Shown: positions 21,907-34,050 of the stretch, one piece after another | How positions within the stretch are numbered: the stretch's first letter is position 1 | Layout of the letters: each line of letters opens with the position of its first letter | Origin: Cristatella mucedo | Lineage: Eukaryota > Bryozoa > Phylactolaemata > Cristatellidae | Reading direction: 5' to 3' | DNA: 64,000 nucleotides | Assembly (NCBI GenBank): GCA_009760855.2 | Contig: WPIO01000007.1 | Coordinates: forward strand, 6,996,501-7,060,500 | The notes under the pieces: generated by a model | What the model saw: only the letters and a program-made list of their open reading frames with translations | Databases searched by the model: none | What the model was told of the DNA's origin: nothing | Position numbers and translations under genes: made by a program

Positions 21907-24042
21907 CATTAAGTGTCTCAAGACAAGCACGAGTTTTAAAGGAGTAACTAGTCCAAAGCCCGGCGACAATCAAATTTGAGCTTGGCCGCTGACTTGGACC
22001 TAGAGGCCGCTTATGAAATAGGCGTAAAAAGCAGGCTTACGAGCGGTTCAATATTTATTTATGTAACCAGATTTATGTGTAACCTCCCGCTTGGCCGGTA
22101 TTTAAGGCAAGAATGTAACCGAAGTAGCTCTCTCCTTAGGAAAAGGTCAGCCTCCATCGGTGAGTCCTAGTGCTTCTGCTTGAGCCGTCAGAAGTTTCTG
22201 AGCACCACCTGTGATGTGCTCGCACTTAGTTGCACTTTCTTGAGTTTGGTGTCGCTGATAGCACTGCTTGCGGAATCTCCAGCGCTCTGTCCTGACTCTT
22301 TGGCGTGTTTGAGCGTGTCTGCAATTACTTCAAACGTATAGCTGCTACCGGTATTAGTGGGGAATACGAAGACAACAACTGCGCCTACAGATGTGATAGA
22401 TTTGTATCGGCAACTTGCACCGTGCCTCTGAGAGTGGGCAGACGCTTTTGCTCACGTCAAATGCTTAAAATGACGGCCACGAGTACACGAATCCATCTTG
22501 CATCTCACGCGGATTGGGTGCGCGTTTGAATATTCCTACTTTCCTGCGCATCTTGGCCAACTGTCACGGATAAATCCGCTGCCAGACGCTTGTAATCCGG
22601 ATTTTATCATCCGGATTTTGACTAGTTTATTTCGGCCACGCTGTTCTAGTTTTTGCCTTCACTCACTCGCTCATTCAGAACGCGAATCATTACGTTACCG
22701 CCTGCAGTCCTGGTCCATGGCCAGCTTCCGCTAAGCCAGCTCAGGGAAATCGACTGTCCTCGGCTGTCCCCTACGTCGAGCAGTTTTCTCTTCGGGCATT
22801 TTCGTATAAAAAAGCAGAAATCTAATTTTTTTTAATTATTCGTCAGCGCCAGGTAGTGACTCAGCATTGAGTTTGAGTTGTGTGAACGAAATGTACAGAT
22901 GTTTTGACCGTCTATTTAGCATATGTAGCAGGCACTCCGTGAAGAATCACGCGCAGAATTTCTACACGTGCATTAACATCGCTTACCAAAGGCAGGAGCA
23001 GCAAGGCGAGCGTGCATTGCAGTTACATATGCAAATTAGTGAACTGTAGCCGTTTCTTGAACGATACGCATCGCTGCTGAACTGTCGTAGTAACAGCTTG
23101 CAGCTGCAAGAGGTTACTCCTAGTTGCTAGAATTCGAGGCTCCGGAGGTCACAGAGGTCACTAAGTGGCGTACTGGGTAGCGCTCTACATTCTGCGGCAC
23201 TTTCTCGTACCGCACATTCTGGCGGCTAAGCAACCGGAGGAATGGCGACCCTCGCAAAGCACGCCAACTCTTGTTCCAGCTATAATCTAGAGAGCAGTAG
23301 GTAAATGGGGTCTATTCATCTCAGCGATGCTGTGACGGAGCACGACCCTTGCAGCCTGCGAGCACTTGGCTGATGCCTCGCGATGGCTCTCTGTCAGAGC
23401 TGCCTACGCAGCCGCAAGCTCACGACCGGTGGAAGGGCAGACGATGACTCGGCAGTCCTGCCCAAATCCATGCATTGGCGGCATCTGTGGGGACATCAAT
23501 CTACCACAAACTGCCGCCAGCTGTCGGGCGGGTTCGGAACGGACAATGGCCCGACAGTGCGGAAAACAACGTATGCATGGAAGAATATAGGGGCTGCGGA
23601 AGGAGTACAACGGGAGGGGAGGGCTAGATCCCTCGACGCCGGCAGCCGTCTAGTGTTTGTAAAACTGGGCTTGGCCGGCGTAGCTTGAAATAAAGGTTTT
23701 GGTTTTGGAGCCCGCAGACTAGTTGCTCGGTCGCGCTACCCAGCCTGACGACAGGTCGTGCGGAGGGCTGTCCCAGTTGCATCATACATTTTCGCATCTT
23801 AATATGCTGCGTACATATCCGCTCAACGACGTATCAGCTAGATTTGCCTCCTTGAAAGATGCCACATCAATAGTTGACCAATTGTTTCAGATCCTTGTAT
23901 ATTACGCTATTCGCCATGCGATCAGCTGCTACTCGAGGCTCCGAGGTTCTGATAATGCATGAACAGTTACTAAACTCTGCTTAAATTACATATATGTTGG
24001 CTTATATTACTACCGACTCGTGTTTGCTATGTCTACAAGAAG
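21907..24042. other. No gene recognised
   Basis: About 2.1 kb of mixed sequence. Frames of 60-101 codons around 23366-23688 overlap each other and have no recognisable domain. Confidence 0.4.
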
Positions 24043-24149
24043 ATAATAATGATAATAAGAATAACAAATTTGAGCAATGTTATGTAGCTGAAGGTAGGCA
24101 AACTTTACTGTGGAGCTGATGTGGTCGTCTAACGAAAGTTCACTTTAAC
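24043..24149 (-). mobile_element. L2-like LINE internal fragment fused to an ATT-like tract
   Basis: An imperfect AAT/AAC tract (24043-24066) joins directly to a piece from the middle of the element (GCAATGTTATGTAGCTGAAG... at 24073, ...GCTGATGTGGTCGTCTAACG). In intact copies that piece lies about 950 bp from the tail. The next copy's tail follows immediately. Confidence 0.65.
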
Positions 24150-24150
24150 A

Positions 24151-24967
24151 GTAATAATAATAATAACAATAATACATTTGATATAAAGCTCCCTCAGAGA
24201 ACTCAATCTCTTTCTAGGCTCTTTAAATTTCCTGCAAAGGATGCACGATCGAATGGTTGGTGCAGACACTATGCATGCTCAATAAACAAAATGAATACCG
24301 TGGTTAGGCTGACTTTTATAGGATCAGCATGCAAGTGTTGTTAGTGGCAGCATGAACAGTGTCAGCACGCACAACTACATAAGTGGACGAATCACATGGA
24401 CACACTAAATGCTTTCCTAAATAGGTGCGTTTTTAATTTTTTTTAAATGTGGTCAAGTCAGGGGATGTCGTAACGCGAGTCGGGAGTGAGTTCTAGGCTT
24501 TGGCACCAAACGAACTAAATGCGCAGTCTCCAGAAAATTTGAGGCTTGTACGAGGTATAGGTAAACAGTTGGATTCCGAAAAGTTGGTGGTACTCTTCTT
24601 AGCCTGGTGGGAGAGAAGATCCGATAGGTAGGCTGGAGCCAAAGAATAAAGGGACCTAAAGTGAGTGATAAAACCTTGAAGTCAATGCGTTGCTTGACTT
24701 GGAACCAGTGCAGGTTGGGTCGGCGAGAAGAGGTGTGATGCAACCTCGATGCTCAGGACAGACAAGCCTAGCTGCATAGTTTTGCACCAGCTGCAAGCGC
24801 CTGAGTGCACAGGCCGGTAGGCCAGCAAGCAGTGAATTACAATAGTCAAGACGGGATGTCACAAATGCATGGATCAATTTAGATGCGGTATCCCTGTCTA
24901 AACAAGCCCGAATTTTAGCAATTTTATGTAGGTGAAAGTAGGCAGATTTAACTGTGGAACTGACTGG
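24151..24967 (-). mobile_element. 5'-truncated L2-like LINE copy (L2-c)
   Basis: ATT tail (24151-24175), terminal hairpin, 3' UTR, then C-terminal domain frames on the minus strand: SRLDYCNSLLAGLPACALRR with LQLVQNYAARLV (24700-24900), and LTLGPFILWLQPTYR in a shifted frame. It is truncated at STVKSAYFHLHKIAK near 24967. Frameshifted, so inactive. Confidence 0.88.
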
Positions 24968-25567
24968 AGGATCACGTGTGCTCCGATTCCATACACGGTT
25001 CGAGAGCGAAGGGGCATTAAATGCGTACTTGTGGGATTTAAAATGGAGAAGGCCACACATTTTCTGGCCCTACTAAGCAAGACATCTGAATGCAGCGTAC
25101 AGCGGCCGAACACTTGTCAGAATTTCAATTTTTACGGCTCGTAGCTAACACGATTTTTTAAGCTCGGGAATCTCTCTTTGCATCAAGTAGTGCAGGCTGG
25201 CAGCCCAGCAGACCATTATTATTAATGATTATAATAATAATGTAGAAGACCATTATTATCTCCCCTGATTCGCATTCGCCTAAAAGTGAAAGCTGGCTCT
25301 ACGAAAGCAGGCTCTGCCATTTTGTCTGTGCTCACGTCGGCATCCTCAAGTGCTGCGGTCACTTTTATCGAGTGACTAATAGATGTGTCCGTACACTGTG
25401 TACGGCCACTCTTATTGTGTACAGCTAAAACAGAATCTGGTCAAAATCGGCCCTGTATCGTGCTTCTGCCATGAGAGGATGTATTATGCAAGATGCTGGT
25501 ACAATGAGTTAAAGAAAACGCATATTCCTTTTTGCAAGTCATATTCTTTGCCTTCTTATTTGTAATG

Positions 25568-25568
<1 letters not shown>
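24968..25568. other. No gene recognised
   Basis: Mixed sequence with short AT-rich ATT/AAT stretches at 25215-25260 that resemble an isolated LINE tail. A 17-bp near-palindrome CCGTACACTGTGTACGG lies at about 25389. Confidence 0.35.
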
Positions 25569-25623
<55 letters not shown>

Positions 25624-25710
25624 AAGTGCGTGCGTGCGTGCGGGTGTGGGGGTGTGTGTTTTTGTGTGGGGGGTATGTGTGTGTGTGTGTGTGTGAGTAT
25701 GTGTGTGCGT
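25569..25710. repeat. Compound (TA)n(TG)n microsatellite
   Basis: About 15 TA units (25569-25599), then TG units to 25622, then an imperfect TGCG/GGGTG stretch and another TG run (25677-25695). Confidence 0.95.
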
Positions 25711-27387
25711 TTGAGGATTAAATCAGGTTTGACTGGTTAATAGCTTATCCCTGGCCAAAGCAGATGGTCTCGTGCAGGCGCTCGAATTGACTAGTCAGAT
25801 ACGACCTAAGTAAATTTCGACTGCATTCAGTCCTCGTTTGCCGAGCCTGGGTGTATCGTTCCGTCAGTGGCTCCACCGCTGCCAAGCTTCCGGCTTAGGC
25901 TTGTCAGCACATGCACATTCAGCTGCATCTGTATCTGAAACCCTGAGACAATCACCCCGCACGTCGTCAGAGAAAAGGCGATTGTCAAAGAGAATACCCA
26001 GACCACACGCATTTAACTCAAGGTCTCCCAAAAAGACTTCTCACAGTAGCTGGGCCAAGTGCGATTAGGGTCACTTGGTCACCGTGTGGAGCAACGTGCA
26101 AAGAAGCGAGCAAACGGCGATGGTGACGAGAGGGGGAGAGAGAGAGAGAGAGAGAAAGAGGGGGAACGGAAATCCAGGAGTGAACCACATAGTGAATTAC
26201 ATACACCGCTTGCTGGTTCTGGAATTAAGAATTGGCCCACAAACGCAGCGCCCTTAGCTGACAATGATCCCCACGCCTGGGTGGGGGCGAATCGCTGCGC
26301 CTCGCGGTGTGTGTGGCTCGCGCGATCATAACAGCGCGCCTTCGGCGGACAGATTCTAGCTGGCTCTCTAGCGAAAGGAAGACGCCTTTCTTGCACAGGG
26401 GTGGAGGGCTGCTTATGGTGCGAGCATCTTTGGCGCGCACGCTCGGTGTCCGCTCCGAGTCACTGAGGGGAGGTTGGCGATCACTCGATCAAGGTGGCAA
26501 CCCGCATTTGTCGGATTGCTTCTACGTCGGCAAGTCTGAAAGGACCGTTCGAGTATGTAGCGCTCGCGAAATAGAAACGGGTGGGTACGTAATTCTTTGT
26601 TGGCGCACGGCTTGAAAGATGCTCCTCGCTCGGGAAGCGCAGCCTCGTCTCGTCGCCGAGTGTCGGGCTCGTCCGAAATTGGGAAGTAGCAGTTTTCAGC
26701 AGAACGGCTAACGAGTCCTTTCGGGAGGACTTCGAGGCGAAGGCTTCGACCTTGTGTCGCGCCCTTCAGCGCTTGATATTTAGCCCCTTCTCATTTAGCT
26801 TCCCGGCTATTTCCTTGCGACCCGAAACCGCCGCTGCTCGAGAGAGGGATATTCGGGTAATTGGTTACGGCTAGGTTCTAACTAGAGGCGAAATCGAGCG
26901 AAAAAAATCTCCGCCGCTTGCTGGGTCGATGACGTAGAGATATACCAGAAGGAAAGGCCAGAAGTGCATCATTCCACCAACTGGCCGAGCCATGCATCGA
27001 CGCGAGCTCCGGATGACGCGCAGCTGCCAGCCCCTGAATTGAGCCGAGAGCAAACGCGCATTATTCTTGGAACACGGCGGCGGCTGCGGCGGCGGCAGTC
27101 AGGCTAGAGGGGTGGAATGCTTCAGCTGAGAAAGCTGAGTCATGTGTATGTCTATGAGAGTTTAAGCCTGTTAATAGGTAACTGAGCGGCCAGGCGGTCT
27201 TTAAAGCGCCGCTTGTAAAGCCCCGATCAAAGGCACCGATACAAGACATGGATATAAGGCATGGAACGAGGGAGGAGTGCGTCTGCAATCCTCTAGCATA
27301 GCTGCACTCGCGACCTGGATATATAAGCGATGGCAGTCGTGTAGACTCTGCCATTTTGACGGAATAAATATGGAATTCTTTTTAAGA
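25711..27387. other. No gene recognised; short GA microsatellite at 26128-26165
   Basis: Mixed to GC-moderate sequence with several 60-105-codon frames on both strands near 26059-26615, none recognisable. The GA run explains the Glu/Arg and Ser/Leu parts of some frames. Confidence 0.4.
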
Positions 27388-27514
27388 CTATAATTCGTTT
27401 GTATAGCACCCTAAGAGAACTCGATCTCTATTCGGGCGCTTCACGTATGACACGGGGCTCAACCCCACGACCTCGGCCTGAACTTGGTTGGGGCGAGCAC
27501 TTTAATCACCAGAT
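27388..27514 (-). mobile_element. tRNA-derived SINE, family B (B2)
   Basis: On the minus strand: head ATCTGGTGATTAAAGTGCTC with GCCCCAACC..., B-box-like GTGGGGTTGAGCCCC, body GAAGCGCCCGAATAGAGATC, then GAGTTCTCTTAGGGTGCTAT and ACAAACGAAT. The tail carries the LINE-like hairpin. Confidence 0.8.
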
Positions 27515-27852
27515 ACGCTCTGAAATGCTTAGTAGCGAGAGTAAAGCGAATACGATACTAGGACAAAGCTTTTCCACCATTTTCTCATTTTATTTTTCGC
27601 TCGATTTTTGTTATTCGCAGGCTCATTCGCTTATTCGTAACGGAGCGAACGTGGATTTTCCTGGAGAGTCATCTTACCATCGCCTTGAAGAAATTAAAGT
27701 CCAAAACCGAGCCATTAATCCTGACATAGTGGTCGTTCAAAATAGTTTCAATTTCCCGAACGGAGTTTCTCCAGGTGCACTTACACTTGAGACGCTGCTT
27801 TAGGAGCGTAGTAGCAGCACGGCGGGTGGGAATGAATGGTCTTCCGGTCGAT
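27515..27852. other. No gene recognised
   Basis: Moderately AT-rich sequence between a SINE and a LINE fragment, covered by a 134-codon plus frame (27399-27803) that starts inside the SINE and has no recognisable domain. Confidence 0.4.
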
Positions 27853-28268
27853 TCCTTTTCGGAAACTAACTGCTTACCAATATCTCGCAAAAACCTCAAA
27901 TCCTTAGGAGACCGTGCATTTAGTTCGTATGCTACCAAAGCGTGGAACTCACTCCCGACTTGCGTCAGAACATCCCCTGACTTGACGATATTTAAAAAGA
28001 ATTTAAAAACATCTATTTAGGACAGCATTTAGTGGGTACCGGTGATTCGTCCTTGATGTGCTTATGCGTGCTGACACTGTGCATGCTGCCACTAACCACA
28101 CTTGCATGCTGACCCTGTGCTTGTCACCCTTAACCATGTTATTCATGGTGTTTATCAAGCATGATACTACTCACCATTCAATCGTGTTTCCCTTTGCAGC
28201 AGATGCAAAGCGCCTAGAAAGAGATTGAGTTCTCTGAGGGTGCTTTATCAAGTGTATTATTATTTATT
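27853..28268 (+). mobile_element. L2-like LINE 3' fragment (L2-d)
   Basis: Starts near the end of the C-terminal domain (FSETNCLPISRKNLKSLGDR, AFSSYATKAWNSLPTCVRTS, PDLTIFKKNLKT), followed by the stop, 3' UTR, hairpin (AGATGCAAAGCGCCTAGAAA...) and ATT tail. Typical 5'-truncated insertion. Confidence 0.9.
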
Positions 28269-28511
28269 AAGTCTAGCCGAGTCAGTCTGGGGAGTCAGCA
28301 AAGCCCCTGCCGTGGCCATAGTCGAAAGAGAAAGGCGCCGTTCTCTGCCCCGCTTGAATGAAAGAGCCAAATCGGATTAATAGAGTGCCAAACTGGGCCT
28401 CAATGAGGTCTTTAAAGCATGGTCACTTGAGATGGTGGTCAACGGACGACAGGCCAGAGTCTGTGGAGGGTCCAACAAAAAGCTGCAATATACTATAATC
28501 TACCACGGGAT
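28269..28511. other. No gene recognised
   Basis: Short interval between two LINE fragments, nothing recognised. Confidence 0.4.
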
Positions 28512-28895
<384 letters not shown>

Positions 28896-29802
28896 AAATA
28901 ACGATTATGTATTACCAAACACTGTACTTAGAGGGTATCTTGTAAGATTTACGGCAGTCCGTTTGCGGGCCATCAAGCTACAAAATCGAAATGTCGCAAT
29001 GTTCAGGCTTGGTCCATGGATAGCACCAAAATCCGCTTGAGTCCAGAAACCGGTCAGGATTGCTCCGGGCTCGTAACGAGAAACCTTGATAGGTGAATGC
29101 TTTTACGTTTGGTGCATACACGCGGAACAAAGTCCTGTGCGATGAGCAATCGCTATTTGAGCCTTGCGCCTCAAAACTCCTGAGGACGGTAGGGTGACAG
29201 ATCGGCGGCAAGGAGTGGTGACAACACAGATCTGTCCTCGCAGATGAGTAGAGCTATCCTCGGGGAGAGAAGACGGGCGCTCGCCTCCTACTTTTGAGGT
29301 CTGACATGCCAAGCTGCCATTTGCAAGCCACCACTGCACGAGGGAGGGACTGAGTGAAGGTCACCAGCCGGCGAGCAGCCGGCAGCAGCCGGTGGCTGGC
29401 AGTAGGGCCAGACCCCCCCCCCCCAGTTGCTAACATCGACCAGCCCGCCAGGCACCGGCTTACGGCTCCTGGCGGTAATTCTCCTTTCTACCCAGTACCA
29501 GCCTGTAAACAGAGGTTATAAAAATTTAAAAAAATTATATTTCACACATTACCAATATTATTTTTCAAAAAATTCCATCAAGAAGCAGCAATTGTTCACC
29601 TTAAGTTCAAGAATTCTCTTGCAGTGTTTGCTTATGGAATGGCCTTTCAGACAGTAAGATATATCTGTTCCGGTCAGGTTTCCCTTTGTCCGAGAGTACT
29701 TGTCTGTTTCTCGCTCTAGGATGCTTCGCGTGTACATAATTGTACTCAATTCAATGAGTGTTACTTGCTAGAGGTCTTACTAACCGGTGCTCATGAGTGT
29801 CC
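28896..29802. other. No gene recognised; C homopolymer at about 29413-29425
   Basis: Mixed sequence. Short frames on the minus strand have no recognisable domain. Confidence 0.4.
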
Positions 29803-29952
29803 TAATTAAAACGCACCTATTTATTACGGCATTTAGTGGGTCTTTGTGATTCGTCTTTCGTGTGCATGTACCTGCTTACACTCTGCCTGCTGCTTGCAGA
29901 TGTTCCCACCAAACACTTGGTGAAGCATTATATGCAGCATCTGTGAAGTGCC

Positions 29953-29986
<34 letters not shown>

Positions 29987-30053
29987 GAGGGAGAGAGAGA
30001 TATTCAGCTCTCTGGTAGTGCTATACAAATATATCGTTATTATTATTTTTATT
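29803..30053 (+). mobile_element. L2-like LINE 3' fragment with expanded hairpin (L2-f)
   Basis: AAAACGCACCTATTTATTAC, GGCATTTAGTGGGTCTTTGT and the 3' UTR. Then AAGTGCCTAGAGAGAGAGAG expands to about 45 bp of GA before TTCAGCTCTCTGGTAGTGCT, ATACAAATATATCG and an ATT tail. Confidence 0.85.
29957..30001. repeat. (GA)n microsatellite inside the LINE hairpin
   Basis: GA repeats with one GTGAGAGG interruption, replacing the AGAAAGAGATTG of the hairpin. Confidence 0.95.
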
Positions 30054-30179
30054 ATTCATGTTTACTTTAGCACGTTAGCCTAGGAGTGATGCTTGCTTGT
30101 TTTCGCATTCTTGCTACTTTGCATTCCACTAACTCTCAATTATTGATTCTCTTTCAGCGATTTGCTTGGGACCTGGACA

Positions 30180-30247
30180 GTTTAGAATAACTTCTCTTAG
30201 GGCGCTATATAAATGACGTATTATTATTATCGTTCTTGTTGTAATTA
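30180..30247 (+). mobile_element. L2-like LINE or SINE-B 3' tail fragment
   Basis: TAGAATAACTTCTCTTAGGG, CGCTATATAAATGACGTATT and an ATT/GTT tail. The GAATA...TTCTCTTAGGGCGCTAT layout fits SINE-B slightly better than the LINE. Confidence 0.7.
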
Positions 30248-30389
30248 TCCAGAGCGTTGAGCAAGCAGCTGACTGGAAGTATTTTATTCGATCAGAGCGT
30301 CCCACCATTCCTGCTGGCTGGCAGCAGGGTTTGAGTTCGACGACCGAATGCTGCTCGTAGCCACATTCTGGCATTGAAACCATTATCGC

Positions 30390-30680
<291 letters not shown>

Positions 30681-30934
30681 GAGAATCTACTACCTTGGCA
30701 GTGTGTGGATTGGACTTGTGAGCTTGTACATGCACATACACTAGTAGCATGCAACCCGTAATTTGGGAATGCACGTCCATCAATTGAAGTGCAATAAGAA
30801 CTTGCACGTATTGCCCCTCTCGTGGGCAGCCAACCTTCAGATTCTGGTAGCACGGGACCGAAACTTCCAACCGGATCTCTTATCCCCTGTCGACGCTTGT
30901 CATTCACTTGCTGACATTCATGAATAAGGTTAGC

Positions 30935-31123
<189 letters not shown>

Positions 31124-33465
31124 CTTTGCAGCAAGACTCCTTCGACTGAGTGTGGTTCGAAAAGAGTCACTACAAACTAACGCCCACATTGACAAAAGCT
31201 TAAATAGTGACTCACGATCCCAGGTGAGGCCCTGTTGAAAGGGCGAGGATACGAGGACAGAATGCGGGCGCGAGGAGCGTAGCTACGAATGGCGGCTCCA
31301 TCTTCTGCTGCCTAATTCTTCCAAGCTTCTTACAAAGAGGCACTGCACTACCATTGGCTACTGATGCACGCTGGCGTTTAAGCCGGCCCCGGCTGGTGCA
31401 GGTGCCGCAGCAAGCCGGTAAAGGCCACCGTGTAGGGGAAGCTGCCCAGACAACCTTTTGCATACGGGACTCGATTGTCTGGACCCTAGCGAATGTGCCG
31501 CAGCTCTTCGGTTTTTCTCGACAGGTGCAGAGCCTGCAAGCTCCGGATGGTCCAAAGATAACGTAATGATCTGCCGCTAATAGGCAGCCACTTCTGCTAG
31601 CAGGTTATGAGCGTCGGCTTAGCGAGCAACGGCTCCATCATCTTCGATATCACTCGCCCCATTTCTGGGCAGGGATCGCCATGTGCCTGGACTATCTTTT
31701 TCTGGCAGCTTGCTCCACAGGTTTTATACAGTTTTCTAATAGCGATCGAGCAACAATCGTCCTGCAAAAATTAAGAGAACCCATTCAGTGATAAATATTT
31801 CCTCATCTACTCCGCACCCGTATTCAAGCATCCGCAGTCTCTCGCTCAGAGGTCGTGACTCGTGACCAGACTAGCAGCAGCTCCACGAAACCACAGCTCT
31901 TGTCAGGTCCTTATACAACGTGCCTCGGCTAAGGACCTTAGCTGCTTTATTACGATAGCACGTTCGCCTAAATGACATGTCCTCTGAGGCTATACGTTTC
32001 CAACAAAGGATTCATTACCGGTTGCGGCACCGCCATCGTCCGATTTCCAGAACTCGATCTTGCAGTGGGTTCAACTTCACTCCGAAGTTAGAACTAAAGT
32101 TAGTTGCACGTACATGAATCTGTTTAATGCATTTCGTTAACCATAAGCAGAACAAGATCTGCCAAAATGCAAGTCAAACTTGGTTAACACTTCAGGACGT
32201 CGAGAATACAATTGATAGATATGATCAGTCCAGCATGTTATGAAATATTAATGTAATATCGGCAGTTATAACCGTTTTCCGTGCATCCCAACCCCTCACT
32301 AAGGGTACAGCCCACATTAAGCCAAGGATGCCCGACCTTGACATTGTTCTTTTATCGACTCCGGAACGCCTTTAGCGCCTAATACAGCACACGTAACGTG
32401 CTAGATATCACAGCTGCTTGTCCTAATACTGGTAAAGTTGGTGCTTTGAAGGTTGGCTAATGAGTCTTAGAAGCAGTTCCAATGCATACTGGTATGCAGG
32501 CAATGGCAGAGTGCAGCAGCGATCGATATTGCCCATACCTCGGAAGCCTGGCGGTAGGGCGCCGGCACTTCTCGACACGGATTATACGTTCGACTTCTGC
32601 AGAAGGAAATCCTTTTTCCACCTGCGCTCGGAATTAAATCCATTAAGGCTCTTCTGCGGCTATATTGGTGAGGCTGCTGACTCGGCCGACCTTTACTTAA
32701 GATTACTTACCAGAGACAGCAAGTCAAAGGAAAATTAGGGGTATGTTAGAGAAGCGTTGCTAAAAGAATTCGCTCTCTCAGTGCGAATGGCACCGATTGT
32801 AATTCTTTATGCTGAAACTGTGAATTTTATAATCAGTGTTAATTTCCAATTCTTCCTTTATGCTCTGTGCTAAAAGGCTTAGACAGAGATTTAGTTTCAT
32901 TGGGGTTCTATGCAAGGAAACTATTATTATTGCCAATAAGCTATGTAAAACAAGAGATTTTTGCAGGATAGTGTGTTTGTTTCTAACTGGGCATGCCTCA
33001 GAATATTAAAGAATGGCCATTTGAATTCGTTTAAAATTTTACTTTTGTAACCAGGAAATTTATTGACTTGAAAGTAACTCATTTCTGATGAAAACTGCTG
33101 TAATGGTGACTTGTGGAAAATGTTTAGACAGAAAGAACAGCAAATGGCTCAACATTGAAAACGACTTGCTATGATGTTTTGCAAAAATGGGCACTTAAAG
33201 GGGTTCAGAAATAATTAAATGCTCTAGCATGGTCCCTATTGTGTTTTCGTTGCACCGTCCTTAGACCTGACGTACAAAGTCCAGCAAAGTGCCAGTGTCC
33301 AATGAAAGGGCTCACTTCGCTCCTCTGTTGCTCTCCCCCTGCTCCCCTTGAACTGGTCAAGTACTGCGCATTACGGAAATGCACTTGGAGGAGCACGCTA
33401 CATTCCTTTTTGGCAGAGCTCTTTATAAGAGTCTGAGAGAGAGCTACTCACAGTTGGGTTGATCA
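31124..33465. other. No gene recognised; weak LINE-tail remnant at about 32868-32937
   Basis: About 2.3 kb of mixed to AT-rich sequence. A weak match to the LINE hairpin (AAAAGGCTTAGACAGAGATT then GGGGTTCTATGC and ATTATTATT) is visible near 32868. No frame has a recognisable domain. Confidence 0.4.
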
Positions 33466-33652
33466 TTATGTGGGCTGACACTGTGCATGCTGCCACAAAA
33501 CACACTTGCATGTTGACCCTGTGCATGTCACCCCTAACCGTGTTGTTCATGTTGTTTATCAAGCATGATACCACTCACCATTCAATTGCGTTTCCCTTTG
33601 CAGCAAATGTAAAGCACCTAGAAAGAGATTGAGTTCTCTTAGGGTGCTTTAT
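33466..33652 (+). mobile_element. L2-like LINE 3' UTR and hairpin fragment
   Basis: 3' UTR (GCTGACACTGTGCATGCTGC etc.), TTTGCAGCAAATGTAAAGCA and hairpin ending at TTAGGGTGCTTTATCAA. There is no ATT tail. The sequence joins directly to an internal part of the same family at 33653. Confidence 0.85.
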
Positions 33653-33856
33653 CAATTCGGGCTTGTTTAGATAAGGATACCACGTCTAAGTTAGTCCATG
33701 CACTTGTGACATCCCGTCTCTACTTCTGCAACTCACTGCTTACTGGCCTACCAGCATGTGCGATCAGGCGATTGCAGCTGGTGCAAAACTCTGCATCAAG
33801 GCTTGTCTGTCGTGAGCGTCGCAGTTGCCACATTGCACCACTTCTCGCAGACATTA
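33653..33856 (+). mobile_element. L2-like LINE C-terminal-domain fragment, misplaced
   Basis: Codes (with one gap) for the family C-terminal block ...LVHALVTSRLYFCNSLLTGL, PACAIRRLQLVQNSASRLVC, RERRSCHIAPLLAD, then switches without a stop into the pre-RT segment at 33857. It lies upstream of the RT it should follow, so this is a rearranged mosaic. Confidence 0.8.
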
Positions 33857-33918
33857 AACTAGCCAAGTCTACTAAACGAAAGCTTGAAAAAGCATACAAA
33901 AGATCCGGACTAACTGTC

Positions 33919-34016
33919 CATCGACAGGCATATGAAGACTACTGTAGGTCGTACCAATCGATCCTAGCAAGGATCGATTGGTATGACCTACAGTAGTCTT
34001 CATATGCCTGTCGATG
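33919..34016. repeat. 98-bp fold-back palindrome, 47-bp arms, 4-nt loop
   Basis: Left arm 33919-33965 (CATCGACAGGCATATGAAGA...CAATCGATCCT) and right arm 33970-34016 are reverse complements with one mismatch, which would be a G-U pair in RNA. The loop is AGCA. The arms are flanked by direct repeats of GCATACAAAAGATCCGG at about 33892-33908 and 34022-34038. Confidence 0.95.
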
Positions 34017-34050
34017 CTAACAGCATACAAAAGATCCGGCCAAGTGCAGT

